Source: Hirsutella rhossiliensis (taxonomy: Eukaryota; Ascomycota; Sordariomycetes; Hypocreales; Ophiocordycipitaceae). Taken from it: 64,000 nt of DNA. Position 1 is the stretch's first letter, and each line of letters starts with the position of its first letter. The stretch lies in the NCBI RefSeq assembly GCF_020360975.1, contig NW_025408671.1:1-64000 (forward strand), given 5' to 3'. The notes under the pieces were generated by a model, which worked only from the letters and a program-made list of their open reading frames with translations, ran no database searches and was not told the DNA's origin. The position numbers and the translations under genes are program-made. This document shows positions 26,257 to 36,956 of this stretch, one piece after another.

Positions 26257-26327
26257 CGCTTCAAGCTCAGTCTTGACCACGTCTTTCTTAATTCGTTCCT
26301 TTCCCGTCAGGTTTTAACTTCTCTATA

Positions 26328-26390
26328 CGGAGGAAGCTTTCAATAGTCGTTGCTAACGCTAAAATAACCCCTATTAAGAAAAAGGAAGAA
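26328..26390 (+). repeat. Left TIR of element E
   Basis: About 63 bp matching the right TIR in inverted orientation, with two differences over the aligned length. Both are TpG-to-TpA in the left copy (GCTGACG to GCTAACG, CCCCTGTT to CCCCTATT), i.e. RIP-type. Confidence 0.9.
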
Positions 26391-26599
26391 TAAAGAACCC
26401 CGTATACGCACTTTTCCTCCTATATCTATAATTTCCCCTTAATTTCTTTACTTAACTATTATTTCTCTTATAAAATAAAGACTAATATTTTAACTCGAGC
26501 ATTAATTATTACGTTAAAGGCGCCTTATAGCGGCAAATTATTAGCAGAGATTTCTTCTTTAACCGGAATTTTAATTTATACGATTAATAGTATATACGC

Positions 26600-27354
26600 T
26601 CGAGCAATTAAGCGAGGCTTCTAGCTAAACTAGCTACCGTTAACTATACGAGACGAATAGCTTTAAGATGCTCCTCGTTCTAGCCGTCCGTCTAAGTAAG
26701 CTGCTATTAAAGATAAGGTTTTTAAGAAGGTTCGCCGAGACCGGTATAAAAGGGAAAAAAACTATACTAATATTGCTACCGAGCTTAATTTAGCAGGGCA
26801 TTTAGTGTCTTCTATTACTATATAGAGGGTATTAAAGAAAGCTAGTTTCTAGAAGACTAAGCCGACGAGGAAGCTTAGATTAACGAAGAAGATAATAAGA
26901 GACCGACTTAAGTAGTGTTTCTCGTATAAAGACTAGACCCTTAAGGATTAGAAGAAGGTTATTTAGTCTAATAAGACTTCGGTTATTCTTTTATACCGCC
27001 GAGGAAGCTATCGCGTTTAAAGAAAAGCTAACGAACGTTTCGTTCGTAGCTATATTCGCGAGAGATAGAAAGGATCCTCCGAATTTATATTCTAGGGCTG
27101 CTTTTCCTACGATAAAAAGGGCCCTTATTACTATTAGGCTCTAGAGACTACTATAAAGAAGAAATCTTCCGAAGAAGATATCGCGAAAATAAACTAGGAA
27201 TTAGAGCCCTTAATAAAAGAGACATAGGAACTTAATAACGGTATACGACGACTAAACCTACGGTAGCTTCCCGGACTAAAGCCTAAGTAGCGATAGAATT
27301 TAAAGAACGGCAAGCTCTCCTAAAGCTCTAAGCGCGGCGGCATTAATTAGTATC
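26600..27354 (+). pseudogene. N-terminal half of Tc1-like transposase (RIP-mutated)
   Basis: The + strand frame, read through RIP stops, resembles fungal Tc1/mariner transposases: an HTH-like basic region near 26,640-26,880, then a segment near 26,990-27,060 matching the region after the first catalytic Asp. It ends near 27,341-27,354 as INxYRY, where element D is inserted. Confidence 0.75.
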
Positions 27355-27540
27355 TATCACGGAGTAGGCAGAGGCGTGCGCGTAGGTGCCGTCCGTAGAA
27401 TAATGTTAACAAGCTATATAGAGCTCTCCTATGCGCGGCTGGCCCGTATATATACGTGCGGGATCCGGCCCTCCGTACGTAACTACACAGCTTAGGCCGT
27501 AGCCTAAGCCTATAACCTATAATAGTCAAAGACTCTTATA
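27355..27540 (-). repeat. Element D 3' LTR (186 bp)
   Basis: Direct-repeat partner of 52,155-52,340, with ends TATCAC...CTTATA on the + strand. RIP explains these as former TGTCAC...CTTACA. The few differences between the two copies are mostly RIP-type transitions. Short frames here are incidental. Confidence 0.92.
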
Positions 27541-28207
27541 TAATGCCCTCCCTCGAGCGCGGCGCGGCGTTGCCCTATTAACGGCTTCTATACTATAGGA
27601 CCCGTGCCGCTAGCTCTACCCTGCCCTTTTCCGTTAATCGTGCTAGCCCTACTAGCCCTATTATCCCCGCGCCTATTAGCCCGGGCAGCCGGAACCGGGC
27701 TCTATACTTATCGGCCGGCTAGCCGTTTAAATAGGGGCGTAACCTATTATATGCGCCCCTAGGTAGCCGGCGGCCGGCCCGGACCTACGTAAGCCTTAGG
27801 TTGCCCGTCCCCTCGGCCTTAGGCAGCCTCCTCTACCTAGGGGTATATAAGGCGGCATCCCCCCCTTCCTCCTTCCTTTCCTTCTCCTCCTTCTTTAACC
27901 GTAGTAGTAGTAGTAATAGGTAAGTTCCGCTCTACCTAGGGCGTTAGTTCGTTCCTAGCTATACGGGCCGCCTTATTAACGTATACTCGTAGTAATAGCC
28001 GTAGTAGCAATAATAGCCCTAATAATAATAACTTTAACTAGTAAGTTCTCCGCCCTATAGAGCGGGAGGCCGTAATCCGTAATACTAACTTCCGCGATAG
28101 ATATATCTACCTCCCCCTCCCCCGCTTCCTCCTTCTCGGAGCGTACGGAGTCGTTCGTCGACGCCGTGCTAGGCACGGCCGACGACGGCTCCGCCGCTGC
28201 CGCTGCT
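27541..28207. other. Element D 3' region left of element B
   Basis: RIP-mutated, GC-rich DNA between D's 3' LTR and element B, including a pyrimidine-rich tract (about 27,867-27,897) and a GTA triplet run. From about 28,050 it carries the beginning of D's antisense frame. Confidence 0.6.
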
Positions 28208-28212
28208 CTTAC

Positions 28213-28682
28213 TATAACGACCGGTGTTATTCCTAAAGGATAAACCTATCGAGGGGTTTATATTAGCAGATATAATAGGGCGTGGTCTAAGTAATAATAA
28301 GTATATTATATTAGTAATAAGTTAGAGGTCGTAGACCGTAGACTATAACTAGGTAATTAGAATTAGAGATAGAATCGTAATAAAGATCTATATTAAAAGC
28401 TAGAGAGCTATCTATCTAAAGGAGTAAAAGTAGGTAGCTATATATACCTATAGAGACTATCCTTAGATCACGGTCTTAGCCGTAATCCCCTTCGTAGCTT
28501 ACTATAGCTTACTCGTAAGCTATGCTCCTAAATAGTAATCTATCTATATAAGGCTTACTTAGCTTACGTACGCTCTAGGTAAGCTAAGCCTAAGTAACTT
28601 CTCGTCCCGACTATTATTCCGAGCCGCCTTATTACGTAAACGTGGCCGGCTCTCCTACGGCCCGCTAACTATAGTCGTAATA
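28213..28682 (-). repeat. Element B 3' LTR (470 bp)
   Basis: Starts TATAACGACC and ends GTAATA on the + strand. About the first 260 bp match element A's LTR; the rest is different. A minus-strand polypurine tract lies at 28,688-28,700. Confidence 0.92.
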
Positions 28683-28830
28683 TAATATCTCCCCTCCTTT
28701 TAGTCTTATCCGTAAGACCTACTACTACCTTAGCCGCTATATATAAATATACCCTTATCGCGCGTATATATATTCCCCGTTTTATCCTTTCTATCCCTTA
28801 GGATATACTACTAATAGTATATCTAATCGC

Positions 28831-29450
28831 GTGTTAAAGGATCGTTCTTATAAGACCCTTAAGCGTATTCGTTTAGCTAAGTCTATTAATCGTCTTAGTT
28901 TCGACGTTATACTATATTCTTTTTATTCGTCGCGCGGCTTTCGCTATAAAATACTAGAGAAATCTTCTAAGTATACCGAATATATACGGCGGGGTCGTTC
29001 TTATAATACGTTAGGCGTAGCGATTAGCTCTTATAGGTAACTTTATTATCCTGCCTATTATTTATAGCTAACGTATTTCCTAGTATCCTAAATAAATCTA
29101 GAGTCCGATCGATTAAATAAAGAAAAAGAAATTACTAAGGAGCGAATATTAAAAGCTTAAGCTAACCTAAATAAAGCCTTAGCTCGTTTAGTATAGCTTC
29201 GCTATTAAAAGCGCTAGCTAAAGATAAAGGGTACCGAGATAGTCCGTCGGGGCCTTTATTCCTTAGATAACCTTAACGAGGCTAAGCGCTAAGAATCTAA
29301 AGCGGTGGTCGATGTTTAGTCTATAGGTAGATTTAATATAATTAATTAGAATGCTATTAGTTCGTTAGGCGATTTTACGATACCTAGGGTAGATTTTGCT
29401 AGTAGAACTATCGAAGTAGAAAACTATAGTAGGTTAAGTGCTTAAGTAGT
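28831..29450 (+). pseudogene. RIP-mutated antisense ORF of element B (Zn-cluster relic)
   Basis: The first 69 codons (28,831-29,040) are still open and then continue through RIP stops to about 29,450. Residues 32-58 (28,924-29,004) show tyrosines where cysteines are expected, including YTEY (former CTEC) and a final Y six residues later. One expected position is Arg, not explained by RIP. Charged, helix-prone sequence follows near 29,100-29,250. It is the same gene as in A and C, on the strand opposite to pol. Confidence 0.65.
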
Positions 29451-29639
29451 TCCTAGGTATTTTCCTCTAGTCTATATCCCTTTTACTTAATAAGGTATTT
29501 TTATTACTAACCTTATTTTCTTATATTTAGTATTTATTTTACTTTATATTCCTAATTATCGTTAACTTTAATTTTTTCTTATAGTTTAGCGTTTCTTAGC
29601 GCTAGTTCTAATAATAAGATATAAAATATTAGGTATATC

Positions 29640-29841
29640 TGTAGGAATGTATCTATCTAGTGGTGTGACCAACCATGGTTGGCACGTGACCCGTACGGTC
29701 ACGTGTGCGGCTGAGGGCAGCGTGCCCCCTTTCTCCACGCTGGCCTCTGCCTCCTTAGATAGAGAATCAAGACGAATACAACATCACAGGTTAACCCTAG
29801 TACCGTCTCATTGCAGCAGCTGCCGCAGGTGCCTACCCACA
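29640..29841. mobile_element. Solo LTR F (copia-like), not RIP-mutated
   Basis: A 202-bp insert in element B starts TGTAGGAATG, ends CCCACA and is flanked by the perfect duplication ATATC (29,635-29,639 and 29,842-29,846). Element A lacks it at the matching site. It is full of CA and TG, so it arrived after RIP of its host or was too short or unique to be hit. Internal palindromes: CCAACCATGGTTGG, and CACGTGACC/GGTCACGTG around a 5-bp spacer. Assignment to copia rests only on the TGTxGGAAT start and is weak. Confidence 0.85.
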
Positions 29842-29846
29842 ATATC

Positions 29847-32800
29847 CGTATTATTATTAGTAGCGAAAGTTCGTAGTTAACTTTTAAAATAGTTTTCTTA
29901 ACCTTAAACGGTCTAAGTTTTTTAAAATCTAATTTATTACTTAGTCGTTTTATTTTAATATTTCGTCGTACGAGGTAGACTATATATCCCTCTTAAAAGA
30001 TTAGTCCTTATAATCTTTTCCGATTATAGTAAGTAGATATTCGTTCTCTAATAAATTAAAGTTCTTATTATATTTCTTTATATAATTTTTATAGCTAATC
30101 TACTTATAGTATCGCTTATTCCGCTTATAGTCCTTATTAAGTAACCTTAAATACTTCTAGGTTATATCTATAATTAGCGTATACTAGTAAGAGCTTAGTT
30201 ATTTCTATAACTAAGCTATTATAAGCTAGTTACGCCGTTAGTAGCTATTTAACTTAATCGTTTTATTCGTAGCTAATATAGTATCGTAAATATTATTTAA
30301 GCGTTTAGTTAAGTCGTTCTATTTATCTATCTATTTATAGGTAATAAGCTATACTAAGCTTATATTTTATCCTTAATTATACTATAAGAGCTTACTAAAA
30401 TTTAGCTATAAATATATTTCCTTTATTAAAGATAATCTTATTTAGTAGTCTATAATTACTAATAATTATTTATATAAATATATATATTAGCTATTCTATA
30501 TTACTTACTTCTTTATATAGTAAAAAGTATCTATACTTCGTTAATCTATTAGTAATAATAAATATACTATTATACTTAACGTTAGTTATAAGTTCTTTTA
30601 ACGGTAATAGCTTTATAATATAGTTAAAAGCTATTAAATCCTATAGTTTCTCTAGTATTAGTAGCGGTTATAATTCTCTATATAGTTTATATCGTTTAGC
30701 TTTACTTTATACGTAAAGTTTATATTCTTTAATAACTTATCGTACTACTTCTTTAAGCTATAGGAAGTTATATTATCGTCTAATCTATTTTATTATTCTT
30801 TAGATTCCCTAGTATCTATATATTAAATATTTATATATATCTTATATAACTTTATCTCGTAATTCTAGTAGTATCTAGATTTTATTTTTATATATTAAAA
30901 CTTCTAAATATCCTATATTATATCCGTTTAATACTTTATATTCTTTTATCTATTTTAGGATCTTTTAGTAAGTTAAGTTATTAGGTTATACTTTAAATAT
31001 TATATTTAGCTATCGTTACTAATAGTTCCTATTTTTATTGATTTCTAGGAGCTATCCTTTCGCTATAGGTGCCCCTATATCGTAGTTACTTCGTCGACTA
31101 AGGGTATTAGCTTAACCGTTTTCTATTCCTTTTTTATAGATTATTTTATAGTTAAATTCTAATAAGTATTCGGCCTATTAAATCTATTATCTATTTAACT
31201 ATTACGTCGTTATAAAATATAAGATATTCTTATAGTCTATATAGACCTTAACTTTATATTTACTTCCGAGAAGGTAGTATTAAAATTCCTTAAAAGCTTA
31301 AATAATTATAAGGAATTCTTTATCGTAGATAGGGTAATTAAGTTCTACGCTATATAGCTTCTTTAAGTAGAATATAATTAGTCGTAGTCTTCTTTTATTA
31401 TCTTTTTATCTAATTTATACTCTTAGAGTAAAGTCTAATATATTAGTTTCAAGTTTAATTTATTATTTTAGATCGAAGGTAATTAAGACTAGTTCTTACG
31501 TAATCGTAGTTTTAATATATTCGAAAGCTTTATTAGCTTTATCGTCTTATATAAATTCTTTTTCCTTCTTTATTAAGTTATATAGTAGTACTATAATCTT
31601 TCTAAAATCTTTAATAAATCGTCGGTAGTAATTTATAAATCCTAGGAAACTTTATACGTCCTTAACGTTCTTTAGCGTTAGCTATTCTTTAACTAGGTTA
31701 ATTTTATCTTATTATATTTATATCTCTCTTAGTAAGATCGTATATCTAAGGAAGTCTACTTCCTATATATAGAACTTACTTTTCTTTAGTTTAACTAGTA
31801 ACTTCGTATTTTAAAGTACGCGGAGTACCTTATAAACGTATTCTTTATATTCTTCTAAGGTATCTAAGAAGATTAGGATATTATCTAGGTATACTACTAT
31901 AAAGATATCTAAGTATTTATATAGGATATTATTAATTATCCGTTAAAAGGTAGCTAGTATATTTATAAGTCTAAATAGTATTACTAGATATTTAAATAGT
32001 CCGAATTTTATTCTAAAGGCTATTATCTATTTATATCCCTTTTTTATATATATTAAGTTATAGGCGCCTTTAAGATTAAGGGCTATAAACTATTTTTTAC
32101 TATATAATTAATCTTATAATTCCGATATAAGCGGTAATAGTATTTAGTCCTTTATTATAATATCGTTTAAGCGTCTATAGTCGATAACTAGTTATAGCTT
32201 ACCGTTTTTCTTTAAAATAAATATAACTAGATAGCCTACTTTAGATATTAATATTTATATATATCCCTTTTATAGATTCTTATTAAGGTAGTCGCGTAGC
32301 GTTTATAGTTACTTTTCGTTTAGGTTATAGATTTTATAGAAAGTTAGCGTTATTTTATCCTTAAGATAAATTTCGTAGTCTTATTAGCTATATTTAGGTA
32401 ACCCTATCTTAAGTTCTTCCTTAAAGAGTTTATCGTATTTCTAGTATTCCTAAGGGATATTCTTTATTTTATCTTATAGGCTTTATTCTTTCTTTTAAGA
32501 GCTAGTTTCTCTTAACTTAAGCTCTTTATTAATTTATTCGAGGTCTTTCCTTAGAGTAGTAATAACTCTTTAGATCTTCTTATTATATCCTTTATTTTAT
32601 TTATATCGGATGCTAGGTTATATAGCCGTGTTAGTTAGTATATATATCTTATTAGTTAATTTTATTATATCTACTAGTTCGGTTACTATTTTCGTTTATA
32701 TCGCTAAAGCCTATAATAATTTACTTAAATAGTTATTCCTTTTATCTTATTTAGTAGCTAAATTATTATAAAATTTTACTTTCTCCTAAATCTACTAGTC

Positions 32801-35782
32801 CTAGAAACTTATATCTTTATTCTAATATAGCTAGCTAGTTTTCTAGTTAATTAGTAGGTTACTCTCCTATAGCTATAGAAGTCCTAATATAAGGTTATAT
32901 TCTTTAATATCTATAATATTAAAGTTAACTTATTCGTTATAGCCCTAGATATTAATATTAAGGTAATTAATCTCTATATTAATAATTCTATTATTATAGT
33001 TAAAGGCCTCTCCTTTAATATTTATAAGTTTATATAGATCTATCTTATATCTCTATATAAGTCGGTAATAATTAACGACTTTAGGTAAAACGTAATTACT
33101 TATTACGCTATAGTCTAAAAGTATATATATATAATATCCCGCGATTTAGATATCTAATACTATTTAGTCGCTATAGCTTACCGTTGCTATATATAGGGTC
33201 CTTAGATCTTATCGTATTATACTAGTCTATAGCCTTTTTATAGATAGCGTACCTTATTTTTTACCTAGTCCTTATTTATTTTATTTAGGTATTCTTCTTT
33301 AATTTATTATTAATATCGTTTCTTTATATTTTCGTTATATAGTATTATATTAAGGCTTAAGAGACTAATTTCTTATAGCTAATCGAAGATTTCTTATTTC
33401 TTAACGCTATATCGTTTATATTATACTACTTCGTAGTTAATTATATACTATGCTTTAAAATTTTATTCGTTTTTATACTAAAGGTTAAGTTTTCGTTTAG
33501 CGTCTTTTTATTTTTCGCGTAGTATTTCTATATTAATTCTTTCTTAGTCGAATACGGCTTATAGCCTTTATATATATTACTAATAATCTTTTAGTATACC
33601 GTTATATTATTTATACTATACTTATGCTTTTTTATATTTATAAACTCTATAGTTTAGGTATATATATTTATTATAATCTTTTTCGTTATATTTAATTTAT
33701 TACGTAAGTCTTTAAAAGATTAATAGTTTAGATACCTTAAAGCGAGTAGCGTTATACTATTCCTTTATTTTAGCGTATTTATAGATTTTATATATCTCTA
33801 AAAGATATCTCGTTAATAAACCGTAATTATCGCGGTATTTAAATAGCGTACTATAATTAGGTTCTAATAATATAACTTAGTCGCTTAGGTAGCGTTAATC
33901 GATTTTCTAGTAGTTTAGTTCTATACTTAAGTAGGGTTTCGAAAGTACTTATCCCTCGAACTTAACTAAGAAGGCGTTATATCGTGCTTTTATCTAAAAG
34001 TATATTATATAATCTAGGTAGATATATAATATCTATAAAATATACTTATAGTACTTATAAATAAGTAGTATTTATAGATTATCTCTAAATTCTCCTTATA
34101 GTTACTATTCTCGTTATAGAGCTATAAAGGTATTAACTATAGTAATAGCTATAGCGTAGTCTCCTTTATATAATACTAGTTAATATCGAATTAATATAGC
34201 TTATTAGTTTTCTATAAGAATTTAAGGTATTTATTAGGTTTTAATTTTAAGTATTTCTTCGAATTCTTTAAAGTATAGAGCGTATTCTTTAATCGTAGTA
34301 TTCTCCCTTAGTAGTAAGGGTAGTAGTATAAGTTTATTCTTATCTTTTATTTCTCTAGGTATTTCTTATTCTTTAAAGCTTATATCGTCGATACTTTATT
34401 ATTCCTCTTTAAGTAGTTATCTAAGTTTTATAAGTATAAGGGCTATATCTATATCTTCTTTATTATATTACTTATAGACTACCTATCGTTATTATCGATC
34501 TTTATTTTATATATCCTCTTAAAATTATTTACTATTCTTCCTAATCTAGTTTTAGGAGACTCCTTTAAGATAAGGGTATTCTAGTTCTACGAATTTAACT
34601 TATTTTTATATTTTAAGATCCCTTTATTATATTATTATAAGGGTCTTCTTTAAGGGCTTTAAGAACTATCCTATACCGTTCTTATCGCTTAAGTATACTA
34701 TATATTCGTCGTTATAGTATATAGTTTAACTAAAGAGTTTATACTTTAGTTCCTATCTATTAATAGCGTTTAGGTATTTCTTACCTTTTAGGGCTAGTAC
34801 CTAGTAGGTTTTCTTCTCCTTATAAGGTTATCTATATTCTTTAAAGTAATATCTAAGTTTCCTATAGTTAAAATACTTTCCTTTACTTTTCTATATTATA
34901 TCTAGATCTATCCTACTTAGGTTAGTTATATAGGCGTAGGTAATAAGAGTTTCGCGCTTCTTTTTATAGTTAGCGCGTCGGTTAAAGTTATTCTTATAGG
35001 AAGGGTTCTAGTTTCCTCTTCTTTATTTCTTTTCTTAGCATTATATATACTATTTATCGTCGATTCGTACTACTATAATAATATAGTCTAAGAGGTTATT
35101 AGGTCGATTTTCTTTATAAAGCTTATCCTTAACTTCTTCTTTAAGCCTATTATAGAATCGTAATATAAGAGGTTCGTTGTCTTAATTAAGCTTTAAGGTA
35201 ATTTAATAGAACTTTATAGTATAATCCGATACTAAGATCTTTTATTAAAGTTCTTAAAGTTTTTATTTAGCTTCTCGTTCCTTATTAGTTATTCTAAATA
35301 CCTTTATAATAGCTTCTTCGAATCCTTAGAAACTAATAAAGACTTTATCTATCTTATTATCTTATCGCGCTAGTTAGTTGTCGAGAAAGTCCCTTATAAT
35401 AGGTCTAAACTAAGCAAGTACTATTCTAAATAAATAATTTCCTACGTAAAGTACCTTTTTAACTAGGTCTAAGAGTTTAGTAGGGTAAACCTAGTAGTAG
35501 GCCTTAAGTTAGGTAAGAAAGTCTTAAAGTATACCGTAAGTACCGTTAAATAGTCCTAGCTATTTTAGTTTAATTACTTCTTTAAGGTCCCTAACTTATC
35601 CGTTACCTCCTCCGTTCCTAAGTAACTATACCTTATATCGAAGGGCGATAATTTCGCGTATTATATCCTAAGGCGATATAGCAGCTCTAAAGTTAGTTAA
35701 TCTAGCTTACTATATAAGTATATTAATAGTTACGATATTACTTAGAGTAACGTGGTATTATATTAAATAAGAGCTTTTAATA
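29847..35782 (-). pseudogene. RIP-mutated gag-pol of element B
   Basis: This is the parallel of element A's gag-pol: RT active-site region near 31,860-31,930 (YLDNILIF form), integrase at about 30,100-30,900 and gag toward 34,700-35,700. All zinc ligands and Trp/Gln codons in CpA/TpG context are lost. Confidence 0.8.
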
Positions 35783-36252
35783 TATAACGACCGGTATTAT
35801 TCCTAAGGGATAAACCTATCGAGGGGTTTATATTAGTAGATATAATAGGGCGTAGTCTAAGTAATAATAAGTATATTATATTAGTAATACGTTAGAGGTT
35901 ATAGACTATAAACTATAACTAGGTAATTAAAATTAAAGATAGAATTATAATAAAGATCTATATTAAAAGCTAGAGAGCTATTTATTTAAAAGAGTAAAAG
36001 TAGGTAGCTATATATACTTATAGAGACTATCCTTAGATTATAGTCCTAGCCGTAATCCCCTTTGTAGCTTATTATAGCTTACTTATAAGCTATACTCTTA
36101 AATAGTAATCTATCTATATAAGGCTTACTTAGCTTATATACGCTTTAGGTAAGCTAAGCTTAAGTAACTTCTTATCCCGACTATTATTCCGAGCCGCCTT
36201 ATTATATAAACGTAGCCGGCTCTCCTACGGCCCGCTAACCGTGGTCGTAATA
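35783..36252 (-). repeat. Element B 5' LTR (470 bp)
   Basis: Direct-repeat partner of 28,213-28,682; the inner edge carries the RIP form of the self-priming site shared with A and C. Confidence 0.92.
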
Positions 36253-36956
36253 CTTACCCGCGCCCCCGCGACCGCGCCTACCGCCGCCGCCTCTACCTCT
36301 ACTATACTAGCCGCCCTTACGTCGCCCTTCCGGGTAACGACGCCGTCCCCGCCGCCGGCTATAACGCCCGGCCCCTCTACCCCCGCCTCCGCTACTACTA
36401 CCCCTATAAGTCCGCTACCTAGCGAGCGTAGTAGCTATTTTCCGCTAAGTTCTTAAAGTATAAACGCTAAGTATAGGCCGGAGCCGCCCGCGCGGCCCCT
36501 TATATACGGTACGCGTCGTAGGAGCTCCCCTACGCCGACTAAGTCGGGCGCCGCTATAGCGGTAGTTATTACTAGTGCGCGCGTGCCGGCCGCGTATATA
36601 AGGCGGCGCCTCCTATCCTACTCGCTACGGCGTCGGCTTAGAAGGCCGGCGCGTATAGGCAGGCACGGGGGGCTACTAAGAAGCGCCTTACCGCCGCCGC
36701 CGCCGCCTACCGTAATCTCCGCGCCCTTAAGCGCTAGGGCCTCGTCCCTAAGTAAGTTCCTCTTATCTAGCTCTTCTACTTCCGCTACTAACTCTCCCAG
36801 TACTAGGGATACTACCTCCGTCGCCTTATCGGCGGTCCCCTTAGCCGTGCCCGCCGCCGCCTCCGCTGCTGCTGCTAGCCGGGCCCCCCCCGCCCCTAGA
36901 GCCCCTAGAGCCGCCGCTACCGCCGACTAGCTCGCGGGCCTAAAGGGCCGCCTAAG

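Larger units (their letters stand above)
28213..36252 (-). mobile_element. Full-length RIP-mutated Ty3/gypsy chromovirus, element B
   Basis: The element is 8,040 bp with 470-bp LTRs at 28,213-28,682 and 35,783-36,252 and the duplication CTTAC at 28,208-28,212 and 36,253-36,257. It is coded on the minus strand. The internal region runs parallel to element A at high similarity. The difference in total length comes mainly from a 202-bp solo LTR insertion. Integration split D's antisense frame. Confidence 0.92.

Noticed and set aside
27347..27529. A short ORF near 27.4 kb and its repeat near 52.2 kb
   Set aside because: Both lie in the two LTRs of element D; no independent coding evidence.
29647..29880. 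A 77-codon + strand frame inside element B
   Set aside because: It covers the solo LTR F and runs into RIP-mutated DNA; ATG survives only because the LTR is not RIPed.
36241..36930. Ala/Pro-rich + strand ORFs as stand-alone genes
   Set aside because: They are pieces of the RIP-mutated antisense frame of element D, and the first begins inside element B's LTR.
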